Below, piece by piece: positions 32,030 through 40,847 of a DNA stretch of 64,000 nucleotides. The notes below the pieces were generated by a model. The model was not told the origin of the DNA and made no database searches. It saw only the letters and a program-made list of their open reading frames with translations. Position numbers and translations under genes: made by a program. Each line of letters begins with the position of its first letter. Positions within the stretch are counted from its first letter, which is position 1. The stretch is from Clostridium sp. AN503 (GTDB lineage Bacteria > Bacillota > Clostridia > Lachnospirales > Lachnospiraceae), in assembly GCF_040719375.1 (NCBI RefSeq), contig NZ_JBFDTP010000002.1, positions 682,001-746,000 on the forward strand, in the 5' to 3' direction.

Positions 32030-32919
32030 GAGTAGCGGTAGTGACGGACAGCAATAGCGGGATCACCCAGGCGGAGGCAATAGAGCTGGGGCTGAATGTG
32101 ATTCCCATGCCATTTATGATAGACGGACAGACTTATGAGGAGGGAGTGAGCCTGACCCATGAGGAGTTCTATGAAAGGCAGGCGGAGGATGCGGATATCT
32201 CCACTTCCCAGCCGTCCCCGGAAACGGTCATGAAGCTGTGGGATGATCTTTTAAAGGAGTATGACCAGATCGTGCATATCCCCATGTCCAGCGCTTTGAG
32301 CGGCTCCTGCCAGACTGCGCTGATGCTGGCTGAGGACTATGAGGGAAAGGTATTTGTAGTGAATAACCAGCGGATCTCCGTGACCCAGCGCCAGTCCGCG
32401 TTAGACGCCATGGAGCTGGCGGCGGCAGGCTTTACGGGAGAGCAGATCCGGGAAGTGCTGGAGCGGACGAAACTGGATTCCAGCATCTATGTCACGGTGG
32501 ACACACTGAAATATTTAAAGAAGGGCGGGCGTATCACACCGGCAGCGGCGGCTCTGGGAACCTTGCTCAAGATCAAACCGGTGCTCCAGATCCAGGGTGA
32601 GAAGCTGGATTCCTTTTCCAAAGCCAGGACCATGAAGCAGGCGAAGAGCACCATGCTCTCCGCTGTGATCCATGATCTGGAGACCCGGTTTCATGACCCG
32701 GATGCAGAGTACACCTGGCTGGAGGTTGCCCATAGCTGCAATCAGGAGGCGGCGGAGGAGTTCGCCCGGGAGATCGCGGAGCAGTTCCCTAAGAATATTG
32801 GGATCCACGTTGCTCCTCTGTCTTTGAGCATTGCCTGCCATATCGGGCCGGGTGCGCTGGCTATGGCCTGTACAAAGAGGCTGGATGTAAAAGCGGAGCA
32901 GAAGGCTTATGAAGCATGA
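32026..32919 (+). CDS. DegV-family fatty-acid-binding protein
   Basis: 297 residues starting RVAVVTDSNSGITQAEA, with SQPSPE and HIPMSSALSGSCQTALM, and the later YLKKGGRITPAAAALGTLL, which together line the fatty-acid pocket of DegV proteins. FakB, a DegV protein, presents exogenous fatty acids to the kinase FakA for entry into phospholipid synthesis. No fakA is near, so the role is by family only. It overlaps the exporter gene by four bases and its own end overlaps the histidine kinase gene by 11, so the group is translationally linked. Confidence 0.92.
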   Translation: MRVAVVTDSNSGITQAEAIELGLNVIPMPFMIDGQTYEEGVSLTHEEFYERQAEDADISTSQPSPETVMKLWDDLLKEYDQIVHIPMSSALSGSCQTALMLAEDYEGKVFVVNNQRISVTQRQSALDAMELAAAGFTGEQIREVLERTKLDSSIYVTVDTLKYLKKGGRITPAAAALGTLLKIKPVLQIQGEKLDSFSKARTMKQAKSTMLSAVIHDLETRFHDPDAEYTWLEVAHSCNQEAAEEFAREIAEQFPKNIGIHVAPLSLSIACHIGPGALAMACTKRLDVKAEQKAYEA

Positions 32920-34360
32920 GACAAACGGCTTAAGGTTCCCGTGGAAGCAGAAATTCACCATCAGCTTAAAGGTGCCGATTGTGGTTCTTTTAGTGGTGTT
33001 CGGCCTGATCCCCATGATCCTCAGCACCCAGACCATACTCACCTCCATGAAGCAGAATCAGATTGACGCCAGGATGATCGAGGTCCAGAACCAGTGCCAG
33101 ATCTTAAGCAGCAAGATGACCCGTACCGGGTATCTGGACGGGGAGGAAAAGGGGGATCTGTCCAGTGAGATCGAGACCATGGCGGATGTCTATAACGGGC
33201 GGATCGTGGTGGTCAACCGGGACTTCAGGGTGGTCCAGGATACCTTCCACATTGCGGAGAACCGGATCCATATTGCGGAGGAGGTCATCCGCTGTTTTCA
33301 GGGAGAGAACAGCAGCAGATATAATAAAGACAAGCATTTCTTCGCTCAGGCGATACCGATCTACGACAGGACGGAAGCGAAAGGCATCGACGGCGTGCTG
33401 ATCATCACTGCGTCGACAGAGACCATTCTGGGTCTTGCGGATACGGTGGGAGATAAGGCGCTGTTGTTTGAGATCATCGTGTTTCTGATCCTGGTGATCG
33501 CGGCCTTTCTGGCGGCGGTTTTGATTGTGCGTCCTTTTAAAGAATTCCAGACCAAGTTAAACCATGTGGCTCAGGGCGCGCTGGATACAGATATCAGTGC
33601 GGATACATACCGGGAGACCCGTTCTATCTCCCGGGCGGTCTCCCAGACCATGTCCAAGCTAAAAGAGGTAGACCAGTCCCGCCAGGAATTTGTATCGAAC
33701 GTGTCCCATGAGCTGAAGACTCCGATCACTTCCATCCGGGTGCTGGCGGATTCCCTGATGGGTATGGGAGAGGTGCCGGTGGAGCTGTACCGGGAGTTTA
33801 TGGAGGACATTTCGGATGAGATCGACCGGGAGAGCAAGATCATTGATGATCTTTTATCCCTGGTCAAGATGGATAAGTCTGAGGCAGAGCTCAACATCGC
33901 CCAGGTGAATGTGAACAGTCTGGTGGAGCAGGTATTAAAACGTCTGCGGCCCATTGCCAACAAGCGGAAGGTGGAGCTGATCTTCGAGAGTATCCGGGAG
34001 GTGGCGGCTGATGTGGATGAGATGAAGCTGTCCCTGGCCGTAACGAACCTTGTAGAGAATGCCATCAAGTACAATATGGAGGAGGGCTGGGTCCGGGTAA
34101 CCCTGGATGCAGACCACAAATTCTTCTATCTAAAGGTGGCGGATTCCGGCATCGGGATTCCGGAGGAGCTGCAGGACCGCATTTTTGATCGGTTCTTCCG
34201 GGTAGATAAGGCGCGTTCACGGGAGACCGGAGGCAGCGGCCTGGGGCTTGCGATCACGAGAAATGTGGTGCTGATGCACAAGGGAGCCATTAAACTGAGC
34301 AGCAGGGAAGGCGAGGGCAGCACGTTTACCCTCAGGATCCCGTTGAACTATATTGCATAG
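32909..34360 (+). CDS. Membrane sensor histidine kinase without adjacent response regulator
   Basis: 483 residues. A membrane helix at about 19-40, an extracellular sensing domain to about 182, a second helix at about 185-207, a HAMP segment, then HisKA with the phospho-acceptor His267 in FVSNVSHELKTPITSIRV. The ATPase domain has N-box LAVTNLVENAIKYN, G1 DSGIGIPEE, F box FDRFFRVD and G2 GGSGLGLAIT. This is a PhoR/WalK-like kinase. It has no response regulator beside it; the preceding and following genes overlap or nearly touch it (DegV, GerM-like). Its partner must be encoded elsewhere. Confidence 0.93.
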   Translation: MKHETNGLRFPWKQKFTISLKVPIVVLLVVFGLIPMILSTQTILTSMKQNQIDARMIEVQNQCQILSSKMTRTGYLDGEEKGDLSSEIETMADVYNGRIVVVNRDFRVVQDTFHIAENRIHIAEEVIRCFQGENSSRYNKDKHFFAQAIPIYDRTEAKGIDGVLIITASTETILGLADTVGDKALLFEIIVFLILVIAAFLAAVLIVRPFKEFQTKLNHVAQGALDTDISADTYRETRSISRAVSQTMSKLKEVDQSRQEFVSNVSHELKTPITSIRVLADSLMGMGEVPVELYREFMEDISDEIDRESKIIDDLLSLVKMDKSEAELNIAQVNVNSLVEQVLKRLRPIANKRKVELIFESIREVAADVDEMKLSLAVTNLVENAIKYNMEEGWVRVTLDADHKFFYLKVADSGIGIPEELQDRIFDRFFRVDKARSRETGGSGLGLAITRNVVLMHKGAIKLSSREGEGSTFTLRIPLNYIA

Positions 34361-34370
34361 CAGGAGGCAT

Positions 34371-35312
34371 ATGATGAGACGATTATGGAAATGGTCGGTC
34401 CTTCTTGCGGCGCTTCTGCTGGCTATGGGGCTGGCCGGGTGCGGGAAGAAAGAGATCCCTCCCCAGGAAGGGGAGAAGATATATCAGGTATACTATTTAA
34501 ATCCTGCCATGACGAAGCTGGTGGCGCGGGAGTACCGGACAAAAACGACGGATCAGGAGCTTTTGATCCAGGAATTGATGGACAGTATCATGAATGTCCC
34601 TGCGGACTTAGATGTGCAGGGGGCGTTGTCTGAAAAGGTGGTGTATCAGGGCTGCCGGCCGGAGGATATGGTGCTGTACCTGTTTTTTGACAACAACTAT
34701 ACCAGCATGAAGCCGTATCGGGAGATCCTGTGCAGAGCGGCCCTGACCAGGACGCTGACCCAGGTGGATGGGATTGATTATATCAATATCTACTCGGGGG
34801 ACCAGCCGCTTTTAGATACCAGCGGGATGCCGGTGGGAATGCTGTCGGCGACAGATTTTGTGGACAGCCTTTCGGATGTAAACGCTTATGAGCGGACAGA
34901 GCTGACTCTGTATTTTACTGATGAGACGGGGGAGAAGCTCTTTCCTGAAAAACGTGAAGTCATCCACAATGTAAACACTTCCGTGGAGAAGGTTATTTTA
35001 GAGGAGCTTATCAGCGGTCCGGAGCGCCCGGAATTAAGTCCGACCCTGGATCCTGGGACCAGGCTTTTAAACGTATCAGTCAATGAAAATGTGTGCTATT
35101 TAAATTTTGACACATCCTTTATCAACAATCCGCTGGAGGTGCGGGATTATATCCCTATTTACTCTATTGTGAATTCCTTATCGGAGCTGTCCTCGGTCAA
35201 CCGGGTACAGTTCACAGTGAATGGGGTGCAGGATGTGAAGTTCCGGGATTCGATCTCTTTAAACACTCTGTTTGAGCGGAATCTGGATCATATAGGAGGG
35301 AATGACAATTAA
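34371..35312 (+). CDS. GerM-domain lipoprotein
   Basis: About 313 residues. A lipoprotein signal peptide ends in LLAMGLAGCGKKE (lipid-anchored Cys). Two GerMN-like repeats follow, about 50-165 and 180-305, the second seen as LTLYFTDETGEKLFPEKREV with ISGPERPELSPTLDPGTRL and CYLNFDTSFINN. GerM is needed for engulfment and germination in sporulating Bacilli; a two-repeat lipoprotein next to a kinase is common in Lachnospiraceae (LpqB/GerMN type). ATG 34371 or 34374 both fit AGGAGG at 34362-34367. The gene overlaps ComEC at its end. A sensory partner for the kinase is a plausible role. Confidence 0.83.
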   Translation: MMRRLWKWSVLLAALLLAMGLAGCGKKEIPPQEGEKIYQVYYLNPAMTKLVAREYRTKTTDQELLIQELMDSIMNVPADLDVQGALSEKVVYQGCRPEDMVLYLFFDNNYTSMKPYREILCRAALTRTLTQVDGIDYINIYSGDQPLLDTSGMPVGMLSATDFVDSLSDVNAYERTELTLYFTDETGEKLFPEKREVIHNVNTSVEKVILEELISGPERPELSPTLDPGTRLLNVSVNENVCYLNFDTSFINNPLEVRDYIPIYSIVNSLSELSSVNRVQFTVNGVQDVKFRDSISLNTLFERNLDHIGGNDN

Positions 35313-37914
35313 AAGACCACTGCTGTTACTGACAGGAGGATTCGTACTTGGAGAGGTATTGATCCTGCAGAAAAGCGTGGTGATGGAACTGTTGACGGCG
35401 GCAGCGCTGGCGGCGGTCTGCTGTGTTCTGGTCAGGTCCGCTGCGGCGGCATGGACGGGAAGACGGCAGGTATTTCTATTGCAACAGAATCGTTTACAGC
35501 GGAAACGCTGGAAGGGCAGGAGCTTGTGGTTGTGGCTTCTGCCCCTTTTTATATGCGCCGGTGCGCTGAGGGCGCAGTATGTGAGGGGACAATGTGAAAA
35601 AGAGATCCTTATGGATCTGGGCGATAAGACGGTGGAAATCTGCGGGAAAGTGTCAGAGGCGTCTGAAAAGGGGGAGTGGGTCGTCCTGACCCTGGAGAAT
35701 GGAGAGGTGAGGACTGTTCCTGGCGGGGAGCCAAACGGGATGCTGGACCGCATTTTAGTGTACGTGGAGGCGGCGGACGTGGAGGAAAGCTCTTATCCCT
35801 GTATCGGAAGCCAGGTCAGGGTGCGGGGGGAATGCTCGGAGTTTGAGCCATCCCACAACCCGGGGGAGTTTGATTACCGGATGTATTACCGCTCCTTGAA
35901 GCTGAATTACCGGATGTTTGCATTCACATTTGAGCTTATGGACGGGGATTTTGGAGGGCTTTGGGACAGATACCGGGATGGGCTGCGCAGGTTCTCACTG
36001 TGGGCGTCCAAACGTTTGGAGATTCTTGTGGGTGAGGAGGATGCCGGGGTATTCCGGGCGGTGCTTTTGGGAGACAAGTCCGGTCTTTCAGAAAATATCC
36101 GGGACATGTATCAGAAAAATGGGATCGCCCATCTGCTGGCGGTCAGCGGCCTGCACCTGTCTTTGGTCAGTATGGCTGCTTACGGGCTGTGCCGCAGGCT
36201 GGGGGCCAGGTATGGAACGGCGGGCATAGCGGGCGGCTTCGTGCTATTGAGCTTTGCGCTTATGACAGGGGCATCCCCTTCGGTTGTGCGGGCGCTGATC
36301 ATGGCGCTCTGCGGCTTTCTGGCGGCATATCTGGGCAGGACCTATGATCTGATGTCCGCGCTCGCTCTGTCTGCTCTGTGGCTTCTTTGGGACAGTCCCT
36401 ATCTGCTGTTTCAGGCGGGGGTGCAGCTTTCCTTTGGTGCGGTCACCGGCATCGGCTGGCTGGCGGTCTGTCTGCAGAAAATATGCAGGAGCGGGAAGAG
36501 GACGGAGCAGGCGTTTTTACTCAGCGTCAGTATGCAGCTTGCGACATTGCCCCTGATCCTGTTCCATTTCTTCCAGTATCCGCTGTACGGTATCTTTTTG
36601 AATCTTCTGGTAGTCCCTCTGATGGGGATCGTGCTGGCTTCCGGCGCGGCAGGGATCGCGCTGGGGATTCTGAGCCTGTCAGCTGGCAGATTTGCAGCTG
36701 GGAGCGGGTGTGTGGTGCTGGGCTGGTATGAATGGTGCTGCAGCATATTTGAGAGGTTTCCGGGGAGCAGTGTGGTGTTGGGAAGGCCGGAGCTTTGGCA
36801 GATTGGGGCGTATTATGGGATATTGGCGTCTGCGGTGTGGATGGCAGGGAGAAGCAGTGCTGTGTTCGGCGGAGAGGCGGGGAACCGTGTTAAGTGCGGC
36901 GCTGAGATAGGAATCGGAGACGGTGGAGGAAGTGGAGAAAGTGCGGGCAGTGCAGAGAGCGGATGCGAGGCAGGGGGTGGAGCTGCCACAGGGGCTTTTT
37001 GTGTCGTGGTTTTACTTGTCGTGGTGCTGCTCCCGCTTCCAGTACGTGGTCTGGAAGTGACATTTCTGGATGTTTCACAGGGGGACGGTATCTGCCTGCG
37101 GACCGGCTGGTCGGCAAAGACTTTGGGAGACGGTCAGGCGCTTCCCGGACTGGCAGGGATGCGGCCGGCGGTGATTATGGTGGACGGCGGCAGCACGGAC
37201 GAGAAAAATCTTGGAGAAGCCAGGCTGGAGCCGTTTTTAAAGAGCCGTGGAATCCGGACGGTGGATTACTGGATGGTGAGCCATGGAGATCAGGATCATA
37301 TAAGCGGACTGGTATGGATGATGGAGGAATCCGGTGATATTGCGGTCCGGAATCTGGTCCTGCCTGCCGCTGGATATGGAGATAAAGTATATGACCGGCT
37401 CGCAGCGCTGGCAGAGAGACGGGGCGCTGCGGTGTCGTGGATGGAGCAGGATGACAGCTTTTCACTCGGACAGCTTAAAGTCACCTGCATTTATCCGGAG
37501 GAAACGAAGGAAGCTCCGCTGCCGGGATCGGTTGACCGGAATGAGCATTCTCTTGTGCTGCGTACGGATTATGGCGGCTTTCACATGCTTTTGACCGGCG
37601 ATATGAGCGGGGACGGAGAAAAAAGGCTGATGCAGAAGTTAAAGGCCGGGACAGTGGGGGATATCCAGGTGTTGAAGGTTGCCCATCATGGTTCGAGATT
37701 TTCCAGTACGGAAGAGTGGCTGGCAGAGATACGGCCGGTATGGGCGGAGGTTTCCTATGGGGAAGACAACCGGTATGGTCATCCGCATAGAGAGACTATG
37801 GAACGGTTTGAAGAGCAGGATATTACGGTGTTCCAAACGGCGGAAAGCGGTGCTGTGATCCTGCGGACAGACGGGGAGGAGATAGCTTGGCAAGTCTGGA
37901 TTCCGAAACGCTGA
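35302..37914 (+). CDS. comEC: ComEC/Rec2 DNA-uptake channel protein
   Basis: 870 residues. The N-terminal part has helices and a small soluble domain; the middle is the competence domain with LLAVSGLHLSLVSMAAYGL and the multi-helix channel (about 245-520). After a Gly/Ser-rich linker near 535-560 comes a metallo-beta-lactamase domain: LDVSQGDGICLR, the metal site SHGDQDHISG, and VAHHGSRFSSTEEW. ComEC carries single-stranded DNA across the membrane in competence. The start ATG 35302 overlaps the lipoprotein gene by 11 bases. No comEA or other competence genes lie in the window. The gene appears intact. Confidence 0.95.
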   Translation: MTIKRPLLLLTGGFVLGEVLILQKSVVMELLTAAALAAVCCVLVRSAAAAWTGRRQVFLLQQNRLQRKRWKGRSLWLWLLPLFICAGALRAQYVRGQCEKEILMDLGDKTVEICGKVSEASEKGEWVVLTLENGEVRTVPGGEPNGMLDRILVYVEAADVEESSYPCIGSQVRVRGECSEFEPSHNPGEFDYRMYYRSLKLNYRMFAFTFELMDGDFGGLWDRYRDGLRRFSLWASKRLEILVGEEDAGVFRAVLLGDKSGLSENIRDMYQKNGIAHLLAVSGLHLSLVSMAAYGLCRRLGARYGTAGIAGGFVLLSFALMTGASPSVVRALIMALCGFLAAYLGRTYDLMSALALSALWLLWDSPYLLFQAGVQLSFGAVTGIGWLAVCLQKICRSGKRTEQAFLLSVSMQLATLPLILFHFFQYPLYGIFLNLLVVPLMGIVLASGAAGIALGILSLSAGRFAAGSGCVVLGWYEWCCSIFERFPGSSVVLGRPELWQIGAYYGILASAVWMAGRSSAVFGGEAGNRVKCGAEIGIGDGGGSGESAGSAESGCEAGGGAATGAFCVVVLLVVVLLPLPVRGLEVTFLDVSQGDGICLRTGWSAKTLGDGQALPGLAGMRPAVIMVDGGSTDEKNLGEARLEPFLKSRGIRTVDYWMVSHGDQDHISGLVWMMEESGDIAVRNLVLPAAGYGDKVYDRLAALAERRGAAVSWMEQDDSFSLGQLKVTCIYPEETKEAPLPGSVDRNEHSLVLRTDYGGFHMLLTGDMSGDGEKRLMQKLKAGTVGDIQVLKVAHHGSRFSSTEEWLAEIRPVWAEVSYGEDNRYGHPHRETMERFEEQDITVFQTAESGAVILRTDGEEIAWQVWIPKR

Positions 37915-37989
37915 CCGGTGTGAAAAAGAACCGAAAAGAAACCGGAAGAGAAGACGAAAAAAAGAGAAATAAGAAATCCGCATATAAAC

Positions 37990-38018
37990 TTGCGAACCTT
38001 ATGGTAGAATGGTATAAT
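37990..38018 (+). promoter_or_regulatory. Promoter of the second LysR gene
   Basis: TTGCGA (37990-37995) and TATAAT (38013-38018), 17 bases apart. The -10 box lies after the comEC stop (37914), so the regulator gene starts downstream, at 38085. Confidence 0.7.
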
Positions 38019-38084
38019 TTTTTAGTACCAAAACAGGCATCAAAACACTTCATAGAAAAAGAAAGGCAAAGGAACAGACCTGAC

Positions 38085-39080
38085 ATGAGACTGGAATATT
38101 TAGAGTATTTTGCCAGAGTAGCCCAATATAAGTCCATAAACAAGGCCGCTAAGGAGTTGTTTATCACCCAGCCGGCCCTGACCTCGGCGCTTCAGTCTCT
38201 GGAGGAGGAACTGGGCTTCAAGCTGTTTTCCAGGTCCTATCACGGTGTTTTATTGACCCCTAACGGCCAGAAAGTGCTTGAGGATGCGAAAAAGATCCTG
38301 TCCATATGCGGAAAATGGAAGGAACTGGCTAGTGCTCCGAACGGTATGTTCGGTCAGGTACATATCGTGGCCAACCCCGCGGCTTACAGTGGGATGGTCA
38401 TGCCGATCGTCCTGGATTTACAGACCGCATACCCGGAGATCGATATATTTCCCTATGAGGCCAAAAATCAGAACATCCCGGACTATTTGCTCAACAACAC
38501 GGCCTCTATTGGAATTTTGTCCGTGCTGGCGGAAGAGGAAAAAGGGCTTTTAAAGCTGGCGAAAAGAAACAACTGGCAGTGTGAGAAGCTGTATGAGGAT
38601 CACTGCTGTGTATTTATCAGCACCCAAAATCCTTTGGCGCAGCGGGATTATCTGCTGTTAAAGGACTTATCCTCCCTGGTCTTAGCCATGTATCCGGAGC
38701 AGGATGACACCATAGCGTCCCCGGTGTTCAGCAAATACTTTGCCAAGGAGCAGTATTTCAGGCTCAGCAATCTGGGACTGATCATGCAGATGATCACAGA
38801 GGACCGGGCCGCCGGAGTATTCCCGAACCTGATGATGTCCAATTATAAATGTGTCATGGACGAGGCGGTAAAGGCAATGCCGGTCTGCGATTTTGTCCAG
38901 CCCCTGACCTACTATGTCATCTGTCACAAGCAGGAGCTTTTATCAGAAGCCTGTGAGAAAACCATGGAGCTGGTTAAGGAATACTGCCGATCGATCACCA
39001 GCCAGCTGAAAGAGAATAAAAATGCCGTATGTGCCTGCCAAAACGTCTCTTTAAAGACGAATAACGGAAAAGAAGCATAA
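38085..39080 (+). CDS. LysR-family transcriptional regulator
   Basis: About 331 residues from ATG 38085, where the LysR pattern begins: MRLEYLEYFARVAQYKSINK, then AAKELFITQPALTSALQSLE. The frame is open upstream to 37887, but that part is basic, lacks homology to LysR proteins and lies before the promoter. The effector domain starts near residue 90 (GQVHIVANPAAYSGMVMPIV). It converges on the sulfonate-type operon at 46918-39125 with one shared terminator, so it is a candidate regulator of that operon, though it does not sit in the usual divergent position. Confidence 0.92.
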   Translation: MRLEYLEYFARVAQYKSINKAAKELFITQPALTSALQSLEEELGFKLFSRSYHGVLLTPNGQKVLEDAKKILSICGKWKELASAPNGMFGQVHIVANPAAYSGMVMPIVLDLQTAYPEIDIFPYEAKNQNIPDYLLNNTASIGILSVLAEEEKGLLKLAKRNNWQCEKLYEDHCCVFISTQNPLAQRDYLLLKDLSSLVLAMYPEQDDTIASPVFSKYFAKEQYFRLSNLGLIMQMITEDRAAGVFPNLMMSNYKCVMDEAVKAMPVCDFVQPLTYYVICHKQELLSEACEKTMELVKEYCRSITSQLKENKNAVCACQNVSLKTNNGKEA

Positions 39081-39085
39081 AAAAC

Positions 39086-39118
39086 GCCCGTGGTTTCTTC
39101 CTGTATGAAACCACGGGC
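39086..39118. terminator. Bidirectional terminator between LysR and the glycyl-radical operon
   Basis: GCCCGTGGTTTC (39086-39097) and GAAACCACGGGC (39107-39118) form a perfect 12-bp stem with A-rich and T-rich flanks for both directions. Confidence 0.9.
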
Positions 39119-39124
39119 ATGATT

Positions 39125-39976
39125 TTATGCTTCTACCTTTGCGATGGCGGCGCAGTCCTCTTCATCATAAGGAGCAGCGTTTTTATACAATTCATAAGCA
39201 CGTCTGGAGAGCGGAAGGGGCAGATCTCCCGCCATGTCCAGGGCAATGGCCATATCCTTGCGGAGCAGCTTTAAAGCAAAGGTGGGTTCAAAATCTTCCT
39301 TTACCATCTTCATGAAATTCCTGGTAAACTGGGTGGAGCCTCCGGCCCCGTCGCTCATGACCTCCATAAACAGGTCGTAATCTAAGTCTCTGGTTTTGGA
39401 GAGACGGCAGATCTCCCCTACGGCGGCAAGGGTGACAGCGCCCAACAGATTGCCGGCTGCCTTTACCCATTTCCCGTTGCCCACCGGGCCCAGATTATAG
39501 ATCTTTTTTCCCATGGCCTCTAATACCGGGCGCACTGCTTCAAACGCTTCCGGATCTCCCGTACCCATGATGGTCAGGGTGCCACTTACCGCGCCGATCT
39601 TTGCCCCTGTCACCGGAGCGTCAATGACCTTTACGCCTTTCTCTTCATACGCCTTCTGAACTTCAATGACCGTTTCGGGAGCGCAGGACGTCATTTCAAT
39701 GATGATGGAACGATCGGGGATGGCGTTTCGGATTTCCGGGTTTAAGTAGATCTCCTTTACCGCCGCGTCAGCCGGAACGATGCTGATGATCACATCCGCA
39801 TCCCTCACCATGTCTGCCTGGGTATCCACAAGGACGGCCCCCAGTTTCTGCAGCTCCTCAGGCGCCTCTCTAAGCCCCTGGAAGACGGATACCTTTACAT
39901 TGTAGCCTGCCTTTAACAGATTTTTAGCCATTGGAAGGCCCATATTTCCCAGTCCAAAAAATGCAATATTTTTCAT
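39125..39976 (-). CDS. Beta-hydroxyacid dehydrogenase, 3-hydroxyisobutyrate dehydrogenase family
   Basis: 283 residues. NAD(P) fold IAFFGLGNMGLPMAKNL, substrate motif DAPVTGAKIGAVSGTLTIM and the catalytic Lys in GPVGNGKWVKAAGNL. The family reduces or oxidises short hydroxy acids and aldehydes: 3-hydroxyisobutyrate, tartronate semialdehyde (GarR) and, in sulfoglycolysis, sulfolactaldehyde (YihU). It is the last gene of the glycyl-radical operon. That context makes a C2-C3 sulfo- or carboxy-aldehyde plausible. Which one is unknown. Start ATG 39976 has AAAGGAAC upstream. Confidence 0.87.
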   Translation of the reverse strand: MKNIAFFGLGNMGLPMAKNLLKAGYNVKVSVFQGLREAPEELQKLGAVLVDTQADMVRDADVIISIVPADAAVKEIYLNPEIRNAIPDRSIIIEMTSCAPETVIEVQKAYEEKGVKVIDAPVTGAKIGAVSGTLTIMGTGDPEAFEAVRPVLEAMGKKIYNLGPVGNGKWVKAAGNLLGAVTLAAVGEICRLSKTRDLDYDLFMEVMSDGAGGSTQFTRNFMKMVKEDFEPTFALKLLRKDMAIALDMAGDLPLPLSRRAYELYKNAAPYDEEDCAAIAKVEA

Positions 39977-40001
39977 AACAGTTCCTTTCTCTGATCTTAG
40001 A

Positions 40002-40847
40002 TCAGGCTTCTCCCAACACCTTCAGCCCGTTTTTCCACATCACATGCTCTCTGGCGTCCTCTGTAAAGGGCAGCTCCTCATAGAGCTTCATGGCTGTCTT
40101 ATAATGGACAAAGGGGTGGGCGCTGGCAAAGAGGATTTTATCCCTTAAAATGGTATTGGCGGCCTCGATGTAATAGTTCCCCATGGGATGGGTCTCGCAT
40201 TCGGAGATGTCTACATAGACATTTGAGTTGCGGAAGGCCACTCCGATCATTTCATTGACCCATGGATACCCGCCGTGGCTCATGATGATGCGAAGCTCCG
40301 GGAAATCCCTGGCAACCATGTCCACATAGATGGGGTTGGAGGAATCTGCGGTTACACGGGGGGATTTGGGGCTTAAGCCAGAGGTGATCACAACCGGGAC
40401 CTGAAGCTCACAGCACTTTGCATAAATGGGATAATATCTTGGGTCGTTGGCTGGTATCTGAGCGTACAAGGGGTCGATGGCGGCGCCCCGAAAGCCCTGG
40501 TTTTCCACTAAGTCACGCAGCATATATACGGCCTCCATGCCTTTGTGGGGGTCAACTCCGGCAAAACCTGTAAAAAGGTCCGGATATTTCTGGATAAAGG
40601 GAAGGATCTCCTGGTGGTTCGGTTTGAAGTCATAAGTGGTCTCGGCATCCCGGCCCACAATGACTGCTTTTATGATCCCCTCCTGTCTGATCTCCTCTGC
40701 GATCTCATCAAGACTGCGGGCTGAGTTTACGAAGGCGTCAAAATCCAAACCGGCTTCCGTCAGTCCCTTTCTGAAGATGGGGCTTTTAGCCAACCCCTCC
40801 ATGGTTTCTCTTGTATGGGGGCGGAAACGAAAATCAACTGTTTTCAT
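40002..40847 (-). CDS. Amidohydrolase-2-family protein with altered metal motif
   Basis: About 281 residues, TIM-barrel amidohydrolase (PF04909-type): VDPHKGMEAVYMLRDLV, GFRGAAIDP, IIMSHGGYPWVNEM and KILFASAHPFVHY. In hydrolytic members the first strand carries HxH; here it reads VDFRFRPH, so two of the usual metal ligands are missing. It may use metal differently, act as a decarboxylase or lyase, or bind without catalysis. ATG 40847 is chosen because GGAGGAATTCACA precedes it. It overlaps the activase gene by 14 bases. The substrate is likely tied to the radical enzyme's product or precursor. Confidence 0.8.
   Translation of the reverse strand: MKTVDFRFRPHTRETMEGLAKSPIFRKGLTEAGLDFDAFVNSARSLDEIAEEIRQEGIIKAVIVGRDAETTYDFKPNHQEILPFIQKYPDLFTGFAGVDPHKGMEAVYMLRDLVENQGFRGAAIDPLYAQIPANDPRYYPIYAKCCELQVPVVITSGLSPKSPRVTADSSNPIYVDMVARDFPELRIIMSHGGYPWVNEMIGVAFRNSNVYVDISECETHPMGNYYIEAANTILRDKILFASAHPFVHYKTAMKLYEELPFTEDAREHVMWKNGLKVLGEA

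Noticed and set aside
37887..38084. N-terminal extension of the second LysR protein
   Set aside because: It precedes and spans the promoter and has no LysR similarity; the HTH starts directly at ATG 38085.
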